Below are positions 54,782-64,000 of a stretch of 64,000 nt of DNA, in pieces. A program made the translations under genes and the position numbers. The stretch is from positions 20,902,001-20,966,000 of the forward strand of contig CP136893.1 in NCBI GenBank assembly GCA_034359265.1. The letters run 5' to 3'. Every line of letters begins with the position of its first letter. The first letter of the stretch is position 1. The notes beneath the pieces are model-generated. The model made no database searches, was not told the origin of the DNA, and was given only the letters and a program-made list of their open reading frames with translations. Source of the DNA: Canna indica (taxonomy: Eukaryota; Streptophyta; Magnoliopsida; Zingiberales; Cannaceae).

Positions 54782-55360
54782 AAATCAAAATGGCTAAGTC
54801 ATGGGAAGAGGAAGCCGACTTAGCGTGCTCATGTTTGGAGAAAGCCCGCAAGAAAATGAAAAGGTGGGCTGATAAAAAGTGGCAAGCACGAGAATTCAAC
54901 ATAGGCGACCAAGTACTTATAAAGTTATTGCCTCAACAATTCAAGATATTCAGGAGTGTGCACAAGAGTTTATTGCAGAGGTATGGGGGGCCATTTCCTG
55001 TCATTGCCAAGGTTGGCAAGGTTTCCCATCGCCTTGACCTACCAAAGACATTAAAGATTCATCCAGTCATCCATGTGAGTATATTAAAATCGTACCATGA
55101 AGATGTGGAAGACCCAAGCCGAGGAACGTCAACAAGAGCACCACCTGTGGTAACCAAATCCTATGACAAGGAATGGAGGAGGTGCTAAGTCGGCGAGTAG
55201 TGCGAAAAAAGGGTGTACCACCAAGCACCCAATATTTAGTCAAGTGAAAAGGACTACTTGAGTCCAAGGCAACCTGGGAGACCAAAGATCTTTGGTAATT
55301 TAAAGAGCAACTTCAGAACCACGAGGCGGCGAGGACAATGCCAGATTAGGTGAGGGAGAA
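54782..55360 (+). pseudogene. Chromovirus integrase C-terminus and chromodomain remnant
   Basis: Resumes the element broken at 41,331: MAKSWEEEADLACSCLEKAR, then a basic segment (FNIGDQVLIKLLPQQF, RYGGPFPVIAKVGKVSHRL), HPVIHVSILKSYHED, and a frameshifted chromodomain (about 55,165-55,290). Compared with the family, some tens of residues between NLERNGLQ and MAKSWEE are missing. GTGAGGGAGAATG at 55,350-55,362 serves as the polypurine tract. Confidence 0.85.
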
Positions 55361-55685
55361 TGTCACCAACCTTTACATGGTTGGACCAATCACAGTCGTC
55401 CAGTTAAGCAACCTTTAAAGAAAGGCTGAGATTAATTAGGAAGGGTCATGTTCATTCAAGAAGGGGAGCAACTAGCACTATAAATAAAGATATGAACTTC
55501 ACTTGTAACATTCAAGCATTCAATCATTGAGTTGTAAATTTTCTTTAAGTGAATATAATGAAAGTTTATTTCCCAAAGTTTCTCTCGCTGTGTTGTTTCG
55601 TCGAAAGCTGACTTGACCCTTATTATGAGAGATGAGTGAGGGGCTAAGTGTCGTACGGATGGTTGAAGGAGATAAGTCCGTGACA
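55361..55685 (+). repeat. 3' LTR of the truncated chromovirus
   Basis: 325 bp with perfect terminal inverted TGTCAC and GTGACA. Contains TATAAATA at 55,479-55,486. No partner 5' LTR remains in the window. Confidence 0.8.
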
Positions 55686-56310
55686 AAATGACATCTTCAA
55701 TTCTTACGATCATTGGTAAAAAATAAACACTAATTTGTGACGTACGGATTATTGGTAAAAAATAAACACTAATATGAGAGATGAGTGAGGGGCGAAGTGT
55801 CGTACGGATGGTTGCACGTACTTTATTTGTGACGTACACTAATTTGTGTGATGTGATAATATTTAATAAAATAATGCACATACTTTAACACATCAGTAAT
55901 TGGATGCAAGTTTCATGTGCCTGATCAAGCATTATTTTTCAGTGACTTGGTCTTGCATAATATAAAAAATAAATACTATAAATGACCCAAAACCGTGCAT
56001 GATTAGATTTGTAAATATCGTCACTTTTTCTAAGATACTTTGCAATTATGCCCATATACATTCAAAACTTTACCCATTGTAATCTACCGTAATTAAGTTC
56101 GATCTCTTCAATCTCCGTCTGTGATCCTACCCAAGTTTAGTTTCATATAGGAGTATATAAGATGTTACGGTAATTTATAAAGTTTAACGAGTATACGTAC
56201 CAAGTACATTTTAATTAGGTAGATATAAGTAGAAAGATTATAATACTTCATTTTAATCTCACGCGAAAAGTATATTGAATGTTACGATGATTTATAAAAT
56301 TTCATGGTGT
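55686..56310. repeat. Duplicate of 30,690-31,260
   Basis: Same AT-rich sequence as the earlier segment. It carries an extra piece at about 55,769-55,817 (GAGATGAGTGAGGGGCGAAG, then TGTCGTACGGATGGTTG) that copies the end of the adjacent LTR (55,628-55,665). Confidence 0.8.
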
Positions 56311-56863
56311 GCTATTATCAAATGTAATAATTAAAATAAGATATAGTCTATTCTATTATAGTTTCACATTGAGAGTTCATAAAAAAATTATATTAATTAA
56401 TAAGATTTGATAAATATCATTAGCCTATCAAATACAGGAAAGATATAACTTTAGTATAAGCATATTAAATGTCAGTTACTTGAATCTATAAAATTGATGA
56501 ATCAATTATCCTACGAGGTTAATTGTAATATCGTAACGAATTAACAAATAAAATCTATTTAAGTCAAGAAAATTTATTTGAGATTTAAACCGTTTAATTA
56601 AGTCAAGGGTCGTGACGTATGAAGTTAATAAATTAGTTATTTGATCGGACGACCAAATTATACCATAAAAAAATGGCAACATATTTGCTGCAGTATAATG
56701 AATCATGTATTTATGATACAATGCTTAATGAAATATGTTGTTTGGTATGTTTAAATACCAAGTGATGACGACTTTAATGTAATAAATATATGTTGCTCTA
56801 ATTGTCTTGCTTTTCGACTCCCGGTGCGTGGTGTTGAGAGTTGAGGAGCACGGGCATCCCATG
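56311..56863. other. AT-rich spacer, nothing recognised
   Basis: No gene or named repeat. The last 40 bases (cggtgcgtggtgttgagagt) are GC-richer and border the Sirevirus LTR. Confidence 0.5.
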
Positions 56864-58349
56864 TGTTGAATAGTATATTTACTAATCTTAAATTTAATTC
56901 TGATTTCAATCGTTTTCTTGATTACTTATGTTAATGCATTATTCAACTACTAAATGAATGCAGGAGCGAATAAAACAAGTCAAGTAATCAATATGCAAAG
57001 TAAGCAATGCAAACAAAGAGATTTATAGTGGTTCGGCCCCAATGCCCACTTCACTACCTAAGCACCCCACTTAAAATTTTCAAACTAAACTTTACTAGAT
57101 TAATTATTTTCTTTACAACGAAGACGTTTTCACCCGAGAGTCTCCGCTCTCACACCGAAGACACTCCCACACCCGGAAGTCTCCGTCTTCCTACCGAGAG
57201 CACTCTCTCACCTTAAACCTAAAGGACAATAATACTAATCATAGTGAACTAAGTCTACCACTCAATTTCAAGACCTATACTCTAGGTCTAACACAAACTC
57301 AAATAAAATGAAAGTAACAACAAAATATAACAATAAATGGAGCAATAAATCAAATAATAAAGTACTTAGTTTCTCAACAAGATTTTTAGCTTCCTCTTGA
57401 TACCTTTGATGATTAAACAATGAAGGTAAAACTCAATCAAAGAGAGGGTTTCCACAAGAATTAGCCCAATAAAGCTTGAGAATGATCACAAGATGGCTCA
57501 AGAAGATTAGGAGTGATTAAGATAGTAAAGGAAGGCTGGGGCATCAATATTTATAGAGCCATGAAGTGGGCTCAGGTGAACCATTGCTCAACGGCTGAAA
57601 ATATAATCGTTTTCCTCTGTCTGGTCGTTTGTCGGCCGATCGTCGATCGACCGACCGAATGCATTCTGCCACTTTTGGACATCATTCGGTTGACTGACCG
57701 ATTGACCGAAACTAGAAAATCAAGGTAGTTTTGCTATTTTTTTTGCTCGTTTGTAAGTTAAATAACTTTAAAACATAAATGTTATATAAGGGTAACCCTC
57801 CATTTGGATTCAATAAAAATATCTAAAAAATTAAAATCCTTAAAAATCAAAACCTAACTTTTGGGGTCTAATATAAATTTCCGAAAAATGAAAATTTTAT
57901 AATCTTTCGGGTCAAACATAGGTAGGCTAAAGGCTTCCAAAAACTCTTTAAAAATATCTCGTTATCTAGTTTTTACCTAAGGAAAATTTATCGAGACTTT
58001 TGGTACCAAGAAAATATCTAGATCATATAGCCCTCCAAGTAGCTTTTCTATTTTTTCGGGTTTTCGTGTTTTGAGGTTCGGGTTTGGTTTTTGGGTTTCT
58101 TTGCATCATCTGAGGATTTACAACACATTCTAGACACCCAAAACCTAAACTCTAACTTCGTGACGAATCCCGAGCGACGACGAGCTCGAGCGTCCTTGCC
58201 GATTTCTCAAATATTCTGATTTTCCAATCAGGGATGTTAAGCGCTAACCGACTTGGAACCTGAAAGTATTTCTCAATGAAACCATTAGTTCCATGTTTGT
58301 TATCATCAAAACCGATATTAAGACCAAGGTTGAAAACCTTAGGGCAACA
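56864..58349 (-). repeat. Sirevirus 3' LTR (minus strand)
   Basis: Reverse complement of the solo LTR type at 33,635-35,374: left end TGTTGAATAGTATATTTACT (lacking about 27 bases just inside the terminus), right end ACCTTAGGGCAACA. GTCGATCGACCGACC words near 57,640. Confidence 0.82.
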
Positions 58350-58700
58350 ATCTCTCTCTTTTTGATGATGACAAACATCATTAAGACAATATATTCATTA
58401 AAGCGCAAAGGATATCAATCATGGGATTTCTCCCCCTATCAACATGCATATCTATGAAAATAAACCCCTCCTATTTATATGCATGATTTTTTTTATATTT
58501 TCTTTCATTTTACGTATATTTTTCTTCCCTTTTTGACATGAATAAAAAAGGACAAGAAAAGTCAATCAAAAATCAAAGTTGAAACTCTAAATTTTTTTTT
58601 AAAAATCGCGAAAGTCTCAACTCAAGGGATGAAAACCAAATATCAAATAAAAGACTAAATCATACATTAATCCAATCTAGCACAATAAGAGAAGAAAAAA
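58350..58700 (-). mobile_element. Sirevirus 3' non-coding end, truncated
   Basis: On the minus strand a purine-rich AAAAAGAGAGAGAT tract touches the LTR, preceded by GATAGGGGGAGAAA-type sequence (reversed at 58,420-58,445). It breaks off into unrelated DNA before any RNase H sequence. Confidence 0.6.
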
Positions 58701-60290
58701 AAAAGACCATAATTGATTTGACCCGAGCTACGGTTCATCTTGCCCTGGTGAAGTATGTTGTGGAGAATGCAATATATATTAAATTTTATTTTGTTATATT
58801 AATTAAAAAAAATTAATGATTGATTTTTTATCATGCAGAATGCTCGGACAAAAGGGCCAATCCAACACAAGGATGGAAGCAAAAATATCCCATGTGCTAA
58901 TTTGAGTGATGGTTCATGTTGCCCCGATGAAGTATGTTGATTTATGGAGAATGCAATATTAATTTCATTTTGTTATATTAATTTAATAAAATTAATGATT
59001 GATTCTTTATCATGCAAAATGCTCTGACAAAAGGGCCAATCCAACACAAGGATGGAAGCAAAAATAGCCCATGCATTAATTTGAGCGGTGGTACATGTTG
59101 CCCTGATGAAGTATATATGTTGATTTATGGAGAATGCAATATTAATTTTCATTTTATTATATTAATTTAATAAAATTAATGATTGATTCTTTATCATGCC
59201 ACCATCAAAAAAATTCAATAATGATTATTGCGAACGAGATATGTTGACAGATGATCAACATATTGTAATTGAAAATTTGCTAAAACACTATGTTCCTAGG
59301 TAGTATGCAAAAACTATAATTTTTTTATCTGAAGTACTAATAAATCTTATTTGAATTACAGCAGCCAGCGATTGAATACAAGGGCAAAATGGAAGGTATC
59401 AAAATATCAAATAACAGATTTGCTTTTTGACAAGTGGATACAAGACGAAGTCTCGATTTGCTTAGCATTTTTTACCCTAACATGAAATTGATTAGGTAAT
59501 TAAAATATACCTGTTGTAGGTAATTGATGCATATGCCATGTTGATACTTGAAAGGGCAAGTGAAATGCCAAAGGTTTACAAAAGTTTTATTTATATTTCA
59601 ACATGGTATGTTGTTATAGCATAAATAATTTGCTGATTATTTTCGAACTTAGGATAAGGTGAATGATTGTTTTCTTGTATGAAATAGAAATACCTATTGG
59701 ACATGACTCGGGCGGCGAAGTATATCGAACATCTGACAAAAGCGGTTATTTCCTCACATGAAATGATTCTATCACTCATTCACAATATGCATCATTGGTT
59801 TTTAGGTTGCGTGGACCTGAAGCGTAAAAATTTCTATTTTACAACTCATTAGGAATGTGCGGTCAACTAGAAAAGAAACAAGCGGAATTATTTGTACAAA
59901 TAAGGTACTTAAACTTTCACAACACATATAATATTGAATTTAATATTATCTATTTGAATAGGTTGATCAACTATTCAGTCATCTGAAAGCTACGTGTGAC
60001 ATTGATATCAAAAAGTTTTCAGTGATTTATGATGTCAAGTGTCCACAACAAGTTGGCAGGAAAATCATCGTGATGCTCCACACTATCGGTATTTTGATAC
60101 TTTATTTGTTTATACTAACCTACGGTAAATCGTCGTGATGTTCCACACTATCGACTGTGTTATTTTTGTTATAAAATATATTGACATGCTTTCAAGGGCA
60201 AAGGAAATGAATTTCACGCAGGGGGACATGCCACATTTCAAAGGTTTGATATCTTATGAATTGTTAGTGGGAAAACTGTCTCTCGGCAAA
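58700..60290 (+). pseudogene. Ulp1-type (peptidase C48) protease gene remnant with duplicated exon
   Basis: Exon-like blocks separated by GT...AG spacers. Two 93-nt blocks (58,839-58,931 and 59,018-59,110) read KGPIQHKDGSKN and end CCPDE in an open frame. Later blocks are 59,200-59,299, 59,365-59,495, about 59,520-59,605 (VIDAYAMLILERASEMPKVY), about 59,689-59,905 and from 59,962. HNMHHWFLGCVDLKRKNFYF contains the His-Trp pair typical of the C48 catalytic site, and the end shows CPQQVGRKIIVMLH where an Asp-Cys-Gly block is expected, then QGDMPHFKGLISYELLVGKL. Stops and lost splice sites mark it as dead. Such genes often travel in plant transposons; none of its termini were found. Confidence 0.6.
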
Positions 60291-60866
60291 AATACATCGT
60301 TAAGTGGATATTGATTGAAAGAAAATTTATATATTTGTATATGTACAGATTTTATTTTTCATCAAAATTTTCTATATTTTACTGAAAATTTGTATATTTG
60401 AATTCGGGAAATGCTACATCAACTAGGAGTATTGTTATAACATTCCAGATAGTGCAATAAAATCCCTGTGGGTTGCTATAACATCCAATTGCAATGTTAT
60501 AACATCCTGGTTGGTTGCTACGACATCTAGATGCATTACTATATCCCGGGCAATGTTATAAAATTCTGTTTCAATTCTATAACATCTTGAGATTTTTTAT
60601 TTGGTTTTTGTTAATTTTTCTAACCTCCCATTTGGATTTAAAACGGATGCACGCATCTTCTTATCAAAAAACTAAAATAGGCATTGAACTTGGACATATG
60701 GTTAGTTTCATCAATTCTCAAAAAAAATCTTCAATTAAATGACAATGCTCAGGTAAACTTAAATTAAGACCAACGGCAGAAGGGAGGCCCGTTCATAACG
60801 CCCAGAAGGTATCATAGGCTCATTTTAAGATTCAGCCTTATGACACAATATCTCTTGGACCGCCTG
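60291..60866. other. Spacer with a TATAACATCC-type repeat
   Basis: AT-rich. 60,430-60,600 repeats words such as TGTTATAACATCC, GCTATAACATCC and CTATAACATC about seven times at irregular spacing. No coding signal. Confidence 0.55.
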
Positions 60867-63490
60867 TGTCACGCTCCAAGTTCAGGGTCACGTGATCGGC
60901 CAAGGTATACGTGCCTATACCCAGCAGCCTAAATCATGCATATGCCAACTCATGAGAATAAATAATAGCGGAAAGAAATAAATAAGTTTTTATTTCAACG
61001 GAGTTCACCATAAACAAGTTTTAGCAAACGAATAAAATGTGAAAATAATACATCAAGTCCATCAGACCAAATACAATAAAATCTGAATAAAATGACATAA
61101 ATGCCCTCAAGGGCTATAACTCCAAAACCAACAAAAGTGCATGACACACTACCAAAACACTCGACTACGACCCTAACTATGACTGTTATGAGATCACGTG
61201 GCTCCTCTGCTATCGAGATGCGCCAAGTGCTCCACCCATCTCATTGGTCAGGCTCTGCAAAAAATAAAATAACGACAACGGGTGAGTTCAAAGAACTCGG
61301 TGAGCTGTTCAACCAACCATCACAAAAAAAACCATCACATATAAGATGCATAAGGTAAAACTCCTTACTCAATCTGGAAAAGGTCACAAGGGAGTGACCA
61401 GCTAACAGGTCATCTGGCCACCACCTGCCCGAAGTCAGCCAACACCCAAATGGTGAAGAACAATAGGCCTAAGCCTACCAAGCCCTAAGACAATAACACA
61501 TACTAAGATAATCGAGAAGGCCCTCCAAACTTATCTTGGTATAAAGAAACTCTGGAGCAATCGAGAAGGCCCTCCGAACTTGCTCCACGAGACGCGTAAG
61601 AACAATCGGAATTCACTCATCCGAACGTGCCCCTTTAAGATATCACAGGAGTAATCGGGTAGGCCCTCCGAACTTACTCCTCTAAGATATCACAGGAATA
61701 ATCGGGTAGGCCCTCCGAACTTATTTCTTAAAAATTACCTCAGAGATAATCGGGTAGGCCCTCCGAACTTATCCTACGAGGACAAATCAGAACAACCAGG
61801 AAAGGCCCTCTAAACTTGTTCCACCGGTTGGGAATTAGTCATCCAACCTCCCGGGCCTAGCTCGCAATCCGGCTCCTCAACGAACCTCTTCATCATTCAT
61901 AAAGATATGACGCACCATGACCTAAGTCAAGACTCTCCTATGGGGTCTTAGGGGTGTCCCTATTGGAAGGCGTTTCAACACTCCAATACCCGACCCCATC
62001 TTCTAGACCCGTAATGTCATAAACTCGTGTGGTTTTATTTCATTCATAAATTTCACATGTTGGTTCATAACAAATTATGCTGACCCCTTTTGCCCAATTT
62101 TAATTATGCAATTATAGTTCACTAAAATTAGAGTTTTGTTTTAGCTTACTATTTTTTCCGAAACTAATGTATCTAATCCGAATCTGATCTCTAGAGTGTG
62201 TCCTATATTTCCAAACTATATTTTCTGGTCGAAAAGATAGGTTACACGACTATGTTCAGCAAACTATGCATATCACAAACAGAATATCGAAGTTAGCTCT
62301 AAATCAACAATTCAGCATACAGTTTTCAGCCTAATTGAGTTTTCAGCATTATATGAATTTAAATCCGAAAATTCACAGAATATAACTCCCTAATTACCAT
62401 CACATCAGATTTATAATCATCAAAATAATCTCACATAAGCCATGCTTATCAAACAAGAATAACAAGCATCACAACCCTCCTTAATCAAAAACCCACCTTG
62501 ATATTCAAGAATTTAAACCAAGAACTCTAATGCCTCCAATATCAAACCTATTTTTAAACCACATGATATATTTCCAAAAATCATAGATTTAATAATAAAC
62601 ATGTATTTAAATTTACAAACATCAAGATTGATGATCAGATTGATTTATCAGAGGCAAGAAAATCTACATCCTTTCACTTAGGCATTCCATCGAACACTTG
62701 GAGGGCACCCATTTTCCCCCCTTGGCCGACCACCCCTAGGATTACCCTAGGGTTGCCGAGCCCCAAAGGGGAGGGTTTAGGCCTCCTCAAACACGGCACA
62801 GAAAAGAACATCGAGAATTTAAGAAATCATCGTAAAACAAATTAAGATTTCCATAGCCTTCAAGAATGGCTTCAAGAACTCGAAGAAACCCGAAGAGAAT
62901 GGGTAAAACCACTCACCTAAATAGGAAGAATGATTAAAGAAGAAATTTCAATCAATGGCCCTCGAATCCGTCTTCAAAAGATGGCGGCTCGACTCAAGAA
63001 GGCGAAGAGAGAGGGCGGCGGCTCACATCAAGCCGCCGGCTTGAGGAGAGGAAAAGGGAAGAGAGAGGGGTGGCTCGGCTTGGCTAGGCGGCTCCTCTCT
63101 GCTCGGCTCCAAGAAAGGAAAGAATGGAAGAAGATGGAAGGGGCTCAATGGCTGGGCTTGAGAGCGGCGGCTTTCAAGAGAGAGAGGAAGGGGGGACGGC
63201 TGGCTCCTCCCTTCACAATTTATGTGCGGCTCCAATGGGGAGCCGCACACCAAGGGTGGGGGGGAGGGGGGGTTTATACCCTCCTCCTTAAACCTAGATC
63301 CAATAACCCTCTTAGCAACCAACATCCGCCTTGAGCCAAATCCAAACCCACTACTTGTCGACCCGCTAACCCACTAAGCTTAATTACTCTCTAATTAATC
63401 CCATAAATAAATATAAACACAATGCACATCCACATCCACATGCAACATAATTAAACAATCATGCACACAATATGAAATTAAATAAATTTA
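60867..63490 (-). mobile_element. Gypsy LTR, minus strand, interrupted on the right
   Basis: Starts TGTCACGCTCC and aligns with 52,052 to about 54,600 in the same orientation. The left flank has no primer site, so it is either a solo LTR or the 3' LTR of an element lying to the right. The last roughly 180 bp of the LTR are replaced at 63,490 by a plus-strand relative. Confidence 0.82.
61500..61830. repeat. Series of seven short hairpins in the LTR
   Basis: Counterpart of 52,698-52,980. Arms: AAGATAA/TTATCTT (61,504), GGAGCA/TGCTCC (61,554), a weak unit (61,611), AGGAGTA/TACTCCT (61,648), AGGAATA with TATTTCT (61,693), GAGATAA with TTATCCT (61,742) and GAACA/TGTTC (61,790). Loops keep the core ATCGGGTAGGCCCTCCGAA. 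It has one unit more than the other copy. Confidence 0.82.
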
Positions 63491-64000
63491 TTATTATATC
63501 CTAGATATTTTAATTATATTTTCCTCTTATGGTTTGTGTTTGCCGGCCTAGCGGACTAATCCAAGGTTGAGCCAAGTCGACTCATGGTCCAGTGCGAGTT
63601 TGCGAATTCGAGTAAGTAAAAATATGAGTTATGTAATTTTTGTTTGTGTAGATTAATTTATTTAATTTCTATGTGGTGTGCATGTATTGAATGGTTATGT
63701 GGAGATTAGGATCAATTAAGTTAATTTAAGTTAGCGGGTTCGGATTTGTCTTGAGGCTGATGCAGATTGTATAAAGGGTTAGAGGAGTTAGGGTTGAGGA
63801 GGGAGTATAAAACCCCCTCCCCTTAGCTTGTGGCTCCCTATTTAGAGCCACCCAAGAAATATGAGAGAGGGCAACCGCCAGCCACAGGAGCCAGCCAGCT
63901 GCCGAGCCTTCCCTCTTCTTCCTTCCTCTTCCTTTCCTTTGGAGCCATGCCAAGAGGAGCCGACTAGAAGCCGCCAGCCCCTCTCTTCCTCTCTTCCTCT
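63491..64000 (+). mobile_element. Gypsy LTR, plus strand, cut by the window edge
   Basis: Starts near TTATATCCTAGATATTTTAA, the LTR beginning, and matches the reverse complement of 54,781 down to about 54,280. The element continues beyond 64,000. Confidence 0.78.

Larger units (their letters stand above)
39664..55685 (+). mobile_element. 5'-truncated chromovirus (Galadriel-like?), split by later insertions
   Basis: Starts inside reverse transcriptase, runs through RNase H and most of integrase to 41,331, and resumes at about 54,782 with the integrase C-terminus and a decayed chromodomain, followed by a 325-bp 3' LTR (55,361-55,685). The 5' LTR, gag and protease are absent. The lineage is a guess from RT wording; the RT-to-integrase order and C-terminal basic domain are clear gypsy features. 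Confidence 0.82.

Noticed and set aside
1..64000. CRISPR arrays, rRNA genes, bacterial operons
   Set aside because: No regularly spaced identical repeats with unique spacers, no rRNA-like sequence and no bacterial gene order; the hairpin series at 52,698 and 61,500 has conserved loops and is not a spacer array.

Overview
This is a transposon-dense stretch of a flowering-plant nuclear genome. The evidence is plant CACTA DNA transposons with TNP2 and TNPA-type genes, several Ty3/gypsy and Ty1/copia lineages with methionine-initiator-type primer sites, a TRIM, MITE-like fold-backs and a block that reads like plant mitochondrial spacer DNA. I found no ordinary host gene with an intact, recognisable product. 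The species cannot be named from the sequence.

Layout. 1-9,829: an AT-rich repeat holds a minus-strand solo gypsy LTR (160-9,640). Inside it is a 7.0-kb CACTA element (443-7,478) with matching CAC target duplications, good termini, an uninterrupted TNP2 transposase and a five-exon TNPA-like gene; it may be autonomous. 9,830-24,590: a GGTTCC-rich repeat is split by a chromodomain gypsy element (10,022-19,457, duplication AGGTT) and by a deleted Sirevirus copia element (19,659-24,510). The Sirevirus copy carries a 317-bp CACTA-type MITE and an 850-bp fold-back. 24,591-28,500: GC-balanced DNA, probably organelle-derived. 28,500-32,400: AT-rich repeats. 32,401-39,122: a copia element of the short-LTR (Ale/Retrofit-like) kind, duplication AATAG, interrupted by a TRIM and a solo Sirevirus LTR. 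39,664-55,685: a third chromovirus, truncated at its 5' side and split by a second, decayed CACTA element (41,332-48,425) and a minus-strand gypsy element (48,426-54,781). 55,686-58,730: an AT-rich duplicate and a minus-strand Sirevirus 3' end. 58,700-60,290: a broken Ulp1-type (C48) cysteine-protease gene with a tandemly duplicated exon. 60,867-64,000: two gypsy LTRs of one family, head to head.

How the parts relate. The two CACTA copies are relatives of different age. Comparing them shows what selection or recent descent has kept: both genes, the subterminal CAGCAACGG arrays, a small terminal hairpin, and a long palindrome about 75 bp upstream of the TNP2 start codon. Nesting gives a relative order of events: the solo LTR precedes the first CACTA; the third chromovirus precedes both the second CACTA and the minus-strand gypsy; one deletion then appears to have fused those last two.

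Strongest leads: (1) the palindrome shared by both CACTA copies; (2) a series of six or seven short hairpins in the gypsy LTRs at 52,700-52,980 and 61,500-61,830, whose stem bases differ between units and copies while pairing is largely kept; (3) the possibly autonomous CACTA element; (4) the organelle-like block; (5) the exon-duplicated C48 protease relic. Family assignments rest on reading translated motifs by eye; no database search was run.
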